Source: Streptomyces sp. NRRL S-37 (GTDB lineage Bacteria; Actinomycetota; Actinomycetes; Streptomycetales; Streptomycetaceae). From it: a stretch of DNA of 64,000 nucleotides. A program made the translations under genes and the position numbers. The notes below the pieces were generated by a model, which worked only from the letters and a program-made list of their open reading frames with translations, was not told the DNA's origin and did no database searches. Positions 60,357-64,000 of the stretch are shown piece after piece; positions within the stretch are counted from its first letter, which is position 1, and every line of letters begins with the position of its first letter. The stretch covers positions 1 to 64,000 of the forward strand of contig NZ_JOIZ01000021.1 of assembly GCF_000721605.1 (NCBI RefSeq), in the 5' to 3' direction.

Positions 60357-61775
60357 ATGGCAACGGCGCCCAGCGTCTCCTACTCGATGACGATCCGGCT
60401 GGAGGTGCCCGCGAGCGGAACCGCCGTATCGCAGCTCACCACCGCCGTGGAGTCCTCCGGAGGCTCGGTGACCGGCCTCGACGTCACCGCGTCCGGCCAC
60501 GAGAAGCTCCGTATCGACGTCACCATCGCGGCCTCCTCCACCGCGCACGCCGACGAGATCGTCGAGCAGCTGCGCGGCATCGAGGGCGTCACCCTGGGCA
60601 AGGTCTCCGACCGTACGTTCCTGATGCACCTCGGCGGCAAGATCGAGATGGCGTCGAAGCATCCCATCCGCAACCGTGACGACCTGTCCATGGTCTACAC
60701 GCCCGGCGTGGCCCGCGTGTGCATGGCGATCGCGGAGAATCCCGAGGACGCCCGCCGCCTGACCATCAAGCGCAATTCCGTTGCGGTCGTGACGGACGGC
60801 TCGGCGGTGCTGGGCCTGGGCAACATCGGCCCGAAGGCCGCGCTGCCGGTGATGGAGGGCAAGGCGGCCCTGTTCAAGCGGTTCGCCGGCATCGACGCCT
60901 GGCCGCTCTGCCTGGACACCCAGGACACCGACGCGATCGTCGAGATCGTCAAGGCCATCGCCCCCGGCTTCGCCGGCATCAACCTCGAGGACATCTCCGC
61001 CCCCCGCTGCTTCGAGATCGAGGCGCGGCTGCGTGAGGCCCTGGACATCCCCGTCTTCCACGACGACCAGCACGGCACCGCGATCGTCGTCCTCGCCGCC
61101 CTGACCAACGCCCTGCGGGTCACCGGCAAGGCCATCGAGAACATCCGCGTCGTGATGTCGGGGGCCGGCGCCGCCGGCACGGCCATCCTCAAGCTGCTGA
61201 TCGCCGCCGGGGTGAAGAACGCCGTGGTGGCCGACATCCACGGCGTCGTGCACGCCGGCCGCGCCGACCTCGTCGACGCCGCCCCCGGCTCCGCGCTGCG
61301 CTGGATCGCCGACAACACCAACCCCGAGAACCTCACCGGCACCCTCAAGGAGGCCGTGCGCGGCGCGGACGTCTTCATCGGCGTCTCCGCCCCGAACGTC
61401 CTCGACGGCACGGACGTGTCCGCGATGGCCGAGGACGCGATCGTGTTCGCGCTCGCGAACCCCGACCCCGAGGTGGACCCGGCAATCGCCCGCCAGACGG
61501 CGGCCGTTGTGGCCACCGGCCGCTCCGACTTCCCCAACCAGATCAACAACGTGCTGGTCTTCCCGGGCGTCTTCCGCGGCCTGCTCGACGCCCAGTCCCG
61601 CACCGTCAACACCGAGATGATGCTCGCCGCCGCCCAGGCCCTCGCCGACGTGGTCACCGAGGACGAGCTCAACCCGAACTACATCATCCCCAGCGTCTTC
61701 AACGACAAGGTCGCGGGCGCCGTCGCCGGCGCGGTGCGCGACGCGGCGAAGGCGGCGGGGGCGTCGGCCTCGTAG
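60357..61775 (+). CDS. NAD-type malic enzyme with N-terminal ACT domain
   Basis: 472 residues. An ACT-like domain (residues ~8-83, MTIRLEVPASGTAVSQLTTA) precedes the malic enzyme domain, which starts with SMVYTPGVARVC (Tyr114). The metal site NLEDISAPRCFEIE, then FHDDQHGTAIVVLAAL, and the nucleotide site VMSGAGAAGTAILKLL follow. It converts malate to pyruvate and CO2 in the cytoplasm. The ACT domain suggests allosteric control. In S. coelicolor the gene at this place encodes an NAD-linked form; cofactor preference here is inferred from that. Confidence 0.93.
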   Translation: MATAPSVSYSMTIRLEVPASGTAVSQLTTAVESSGGSVTGLDVTASGHEKLRIDVTIAASSTAHADEIVEQLRGIEGVTLGKVSDRTFLMHLGGKIEMASKHPIRNRDDLSMVYTPGVARVCMAIAENPEDARRLTIKRNSVAVVTDGSAVLGLGNIGPKAALPVMEGKAALFKRFAGIDAWPLCLDTQDTDAIVEIVKAIAPGFAGINLEDISAPRCFEIEARLREALDIPVFHDDQHGTAIVVLAALTNALRVTGKAIENIRVVMSGAGAAGTAILKLLIAAGVKNAVVADIHGVVHAGRADLVDAAPGSALRWIADNTNPENLTGTLKEAVRGADVFIGVSAPNVLDGTDVSAMAEDAIVFALANPDPEVDPAIARQTAAVVATGRSDFPNQINNVLVFPGVFRGLLDAQSRTVNTEMMLAAAQALADVVTEDELNPNYIIPSVFNDKVAGAVAGAVRDAAKAAGASAS

Positions 61776-62110
61776 GGCACGGGGACGCCATGAGGGCTGT
61801 GAGGATCACCACGGCCGGTTGGAAACGGCGCGTCGGGGCACCCGGAGATCCTGGCCGCCCTCTATGGTGGCGGCCGGGCCGTGGCGCTCTTCGTGTGACT
61901 CCCCGGGGTGTTCTCACGACTCCTGCGGGTGCCGGATTGGCATTACCGCCGCAGGTAGAGGCAGGATGCGTCCCTGGGCGCGAGGGTCCGACGAGGGACC
62001 CGGGTCCGGGGACCCACCGAGGAACCTGGCAGCATCGGCTTGGCCGTGCCCGACATGCGGCTCCGCCGCGTGGCACGCCTCAACGGCAAGAAGAACACGG
62101 GAGTAACAAC
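61776..62110. other. Intergenic region upstream of hup
   Basis: About 335 bases. A GGGTCCGACGAGGGACCC hairpin-like stretch near 61984-62001 and a second GGGTCC/GGACCC pair follow it. GGGAG at 62099-62103 serves as ribosome binding site for hup. No gene was seen. Confidence 0.45.
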
Positions 62111-62392
62111 ATGAACCGCAGTGAGCTGGTGGCCGCGCTGGCCGACCGCGCCGAGGTGACCCGCAAGGACGCCGACGCCGTGCTGGCCGCGTTCGCCGAG
62201 GTCGTCGGCGACATCGTCTCCAAGGGCGACGAGAAGGTCACCGTCCCCGGCTTCCTGACCTTCGAGCGCACCCACCGGGCCGCGCGCACCGCGCGCAACC
62301 CGCAGACCGGTGAGCCGATTCAGATCCCCGCGGGGTACAGCGTGAAGGTGTCGGCGGGCTCGAAGCTCAAGGAAGCCGCCAAGGGCAAGTGA
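62111..62392 (+). CDS. hup: HU-family nucleoid protein
   Basis: 93 residues, typical HU length. MNRSELVAALADRAEVTRKD at the start, GDEKVTVPGFLTFERTHRAA in the body and the DNA-contacting arm GRNP-like sequence TARNPQTGEPIQIPAGYS. It binds and bends DNA as a dimer. This is the short HU (HupA type) rather than the Streptomyces HupS with a Lys-rich tail. ATG at 62111. A strong convergent terminator separates it from murA. Confidence 0.96.
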   Translation: MNRSELVAALADRAEVTRKDADAVLAAFAEVVGDIVSKGDEKVTVPGFLTFERTHRAARTARNPQTGEPIQIPAGYSVKVSAGSKLKEAAKGK

Positions 62393-62481
62393 CCTTGCCT
62401 TTTTAAGAGCGTCGTGGGCAACTGCGGGCCGGCTGTGGCTGGTCGCGCAGTTCCCCGCGCCCCTTCGGGGCGCTTTCGCTT

Positions 62482-62529
62482 ACGCCGATGGGGCGGTCAC
62501 CCGAACTCGGGTGACCGCCCCATCGGCGT
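62482..62529. terminator. Bidirectional terminator between hup and murA
   Basis: A 23-base arm starting ACGCCGATGGGGCGG (62482-62504) is perfectly complementary to 62507-62529. It is the longest perfect hairpin in the window and serves both convergent genes; its right arm ends 17 bases before the murA stop. Confidence 0.95.
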
Positions 62530-62546
62530 TCGTGTGGCGGCTTGTG

Positions 62547-63893
62547 TCAGCCCAGGGCCTTGCCCGGGAGTTCGACCTTCGCGCCCAGTTCCACGAGCTT
62601 TTCCATGAAGTTCTCGTAGCCGCGGTTGATCAGGCCGATGCCGTGGACGCGGGAGGTGCCCTGGGCGGCGAGGGCGGCGATGAGGTACGAGAAGCCGCCG
62701 CGCAGGTCGGGGATGACCAGATCCGCGCCCTGGAGCTTCGTCGGGCCCGAGACGACCGCCGAGTGGAGGAAGTTGCGCTGGCCGAAGCGGCAGTCGGAGC
62801 CGCCCAGGCACTCGCGGTAGAGCTGGATGTGCGCGCCCATCTGGTTGAGCGCGGAGGTGAAGCCCAGCCGGGACTCGTAGACCGTCTCGTGGACGATGGA
62901 CAGGCCCGTCGCCTGGGTCAGCGCGACCACCAGCGGCTGCTGCCAGTCCGTCTGGAAGCCCGGGTGCACGTCCGTCTCCAGCGCGATGGACTTCAACTGC
63001 CCGCCGGGGTGCCAGAATCGGATGCCCTGGTCGTCGATCTCGAAGGCGCCGCCGACCTTCCGGAAGGTGTTCAGGAACGTCATCATCGAGCGCTGCTGGG
63101 CGCCGCGGACGTAGATGTTGCCCTCGGTCGCCAGCGCCGCGGACGCCCAGGAGGCGGCCTCCAGGCGGTCGGGCAGGGCACGGTGGGTGTAACCGCCGAG
63201 CTTGTCCACACCGGTGACGCGGATGGTCCGGTCGGTGTCCATCGCGATGATGGCGCCCATCTTCTGCAGGACGCAGATCAGGTCCTCGATCTCCGGCTCC
63301 ACCGCCGCGTTGGACAGCACGGTGACGCCCTCCGCGAGGACCGCCGTCAGCAGCACCTGCTCGGTCGCGCCGACCGAGGGGTACGGCAGCCGGATCTTGG
63401 TGCCACGCAGCCGCTGCGGGGCCTCCAGGTACTGGCCGTCCGCCCGCTTCTCGATCGTCGCGCCGAACTGCCGCAGCACGTCGAAGTGGAAGTCGATGGG
63501 CCGGCCGCCGATGTCGCAGCCGCCGAGACCCGGGATGAACGCGTGCCCGAGCCGGTGCAGCAGCGGGCCGCAGAACAGGATCGGGATCCGCGAGGACCCG
63601 GCGTGGGCATCGATGTCAGCGACATTGGCGCTCTCCACATGCGTGGGGTCGAGCACCAGTTCGCCGGGCTCCTCGCCCGGACGGACCGTCACGCCGTGCA
63701 GTTGCAGCAGACCCCGTACGACCCGGACGTCGCGGATGTCGGGCACGTTGCCCAGACGGCTCGGTGCGCTGCCCAGCAGCGCGGCGACCATGGCCTTCGG
63801 TACGAGGTTCTTCGCACCGCGGACACGGATCTCGCCCTCCAGCGGGGTCCCGCCGTGGACAAGCAGTACGTCATCGACGTCGTTGACGGTCAT
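62547..63893 (-). CDS. murA: UDP-N-acetylglucosamine 1-carboxyvinyltransferase
   Basis: 448 residues, full length. It catalyses the first committed step of peptidoglycan synthesis, adding enolpyruvate from PEP to UDP-GlcNAc. GEIRVRGAKNLVPKAMVAAL near the N-terminus carries the Lys/Asn substrate site. PGLGGCDIGGRPIDFHFDVL has Cys126 at the fosfomycin-reactive position, so sensitivity to that inhibitor is expected unless other factors act. The C-terminal half has LRGGFSYLIAALAAQG. ATG at 63893. It is convergent with hup. Streptomyces often have two murA copies; this one matches the SCO2949 position by synteny. Confidence 0.96.
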   Translation of the reverse strand: MTVNDVDDVLLVHGGTPLEGEIRVRGAKNLVPKAMVAALLGSAPSRLGNVPDIRDVRVVRGLLQLHGVTVRPGEEPGELVLDPTHVESANVADIDAHAGSSRIPILFCGPLLHRLGHAFIPGLGGCDIGGRPIDFHFDVLRQFGATIEKRADGQYLEAPQRLRGTKIRLPYPSVGATEQVLLTAVLAEGVTVLSNAAVEPEIEDLICVLQKMGAIIAMDTDRTIRVTGVDKLGGYTHRALPDRLEAASWASAALATEGNIYVRGAQQRSMMTFLNTFRKVGGAFEIDDQGIRFWHPGGQLKSIALETDVHPGFQTDWQQPLVVALTQATGLSIVHETVYESRLGFTSALNQMGAHIQLYRECLGGSDCRFGQRNFLHSAVVSGPTKLQGADLVIPDLRGGFSYLIAALAAQGTSRVHGIGLINRGYENFMEKLVELGAKVELPGKALG

Positions 63894-64000
63894 GAATCTC
63901 GCGTTCCGTGGGGAGTGGGGCAGGGGCCAGAAGGGAAAGGGTAATCGCCCCCGGCCCCCCTTCCGTAAGCCCGGACAGGGCCCCGGAACGTCATGGGTCT

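Overview
The window is high-GC actinobacterial DNA with strong third-position GC bias, frequent GTG and a TTG start, and a tmRNA and gene order that match Streptomyces. From memory, the order gdh - cell-wall glycopolymer genes - Ser/Thr kinases - prfB - ftsEX - smpB - ssrA - matAB-type genes - narK/nnaR - ECF sigma/anti-sigma - helD - malic enzyme - hup - murA corresponds to the SCO2949-SCO3000 stretch of S. coelicolor, read in reverse. This was not checked by search. Bases 1-53 are Illumina Nextera adapter, so the window begins at a contig end.

Layout. 0.4-1.6 kb: a DUF6912-type protein and a HAD phosphatase. 2.3-7.2 kb: the giant NAD-glutamate dehydrogenase. 7.4-21 kb: an envelope glycopolymer region with two paralogous polytopic membrane proteins, two family-2 glycosyltransferases, a TagF-like polyol-phosphate polymerase, GalE, and a teichoic-acid-type ABC exporter whose two genes are both internally deleted. 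It also holds a TetR regulator, a reductase and the ohrR/ohr pair. 21.6-25.3 kb: an alpha-glucoside-type sugar ABC transporter. 25.5-33.3 kb: a lipoprotein, an FHA-FtsK/EccC-like ATPase and two Ser/Thr kinases. 33.5-40.2 kb: prfB, a sortase-E-type repeat protein, a zinc-ribbon membrane protein, ftsE, ftsX, a PDZ protease, smpB and ssrA.

40.3-47.1 kb: a LacI regulator with a perfect palindromic operator, a LysR remnant, and a translationally coupled three-gene exopolysaccharide operon (matA/matB-like plus acyltransferase). 47.1-50.5 kb: an ECF sigma factor with its partner, a gene fragment and a decayed IS5-type transposase. 50.5-52.2 kb: a DUF397/XRE/ATP-binding triad. 52.3-55.0 kb: narK and nnaR. 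55.1-57.4 kb: a CGNR protein and an ECF sigma/anti-sigma pair with a Crp-type palindrome upstream. 57.7-63.9 kb: helD, malic enzyme, hup and murA.

The most striking overall feature is how many genes here are clipped: two deleted ABC exporter genes and N- or C-terminal remnants of TetR, ADP-ribosylglycohydrolase, LysR, transposase and two unrecognised genes. With the adapter at the contig end, an assembly fault must be excluded before these are read as biology. Candidate systems worth following are the EccC-like FHA ATPase with an Arg in place of the P-loop Lys beside two kinases, the LAETG-anchored ENPGG-repeat surface protein, and the pair of paralogous membrane proteins that bracket the glycopolymer region.
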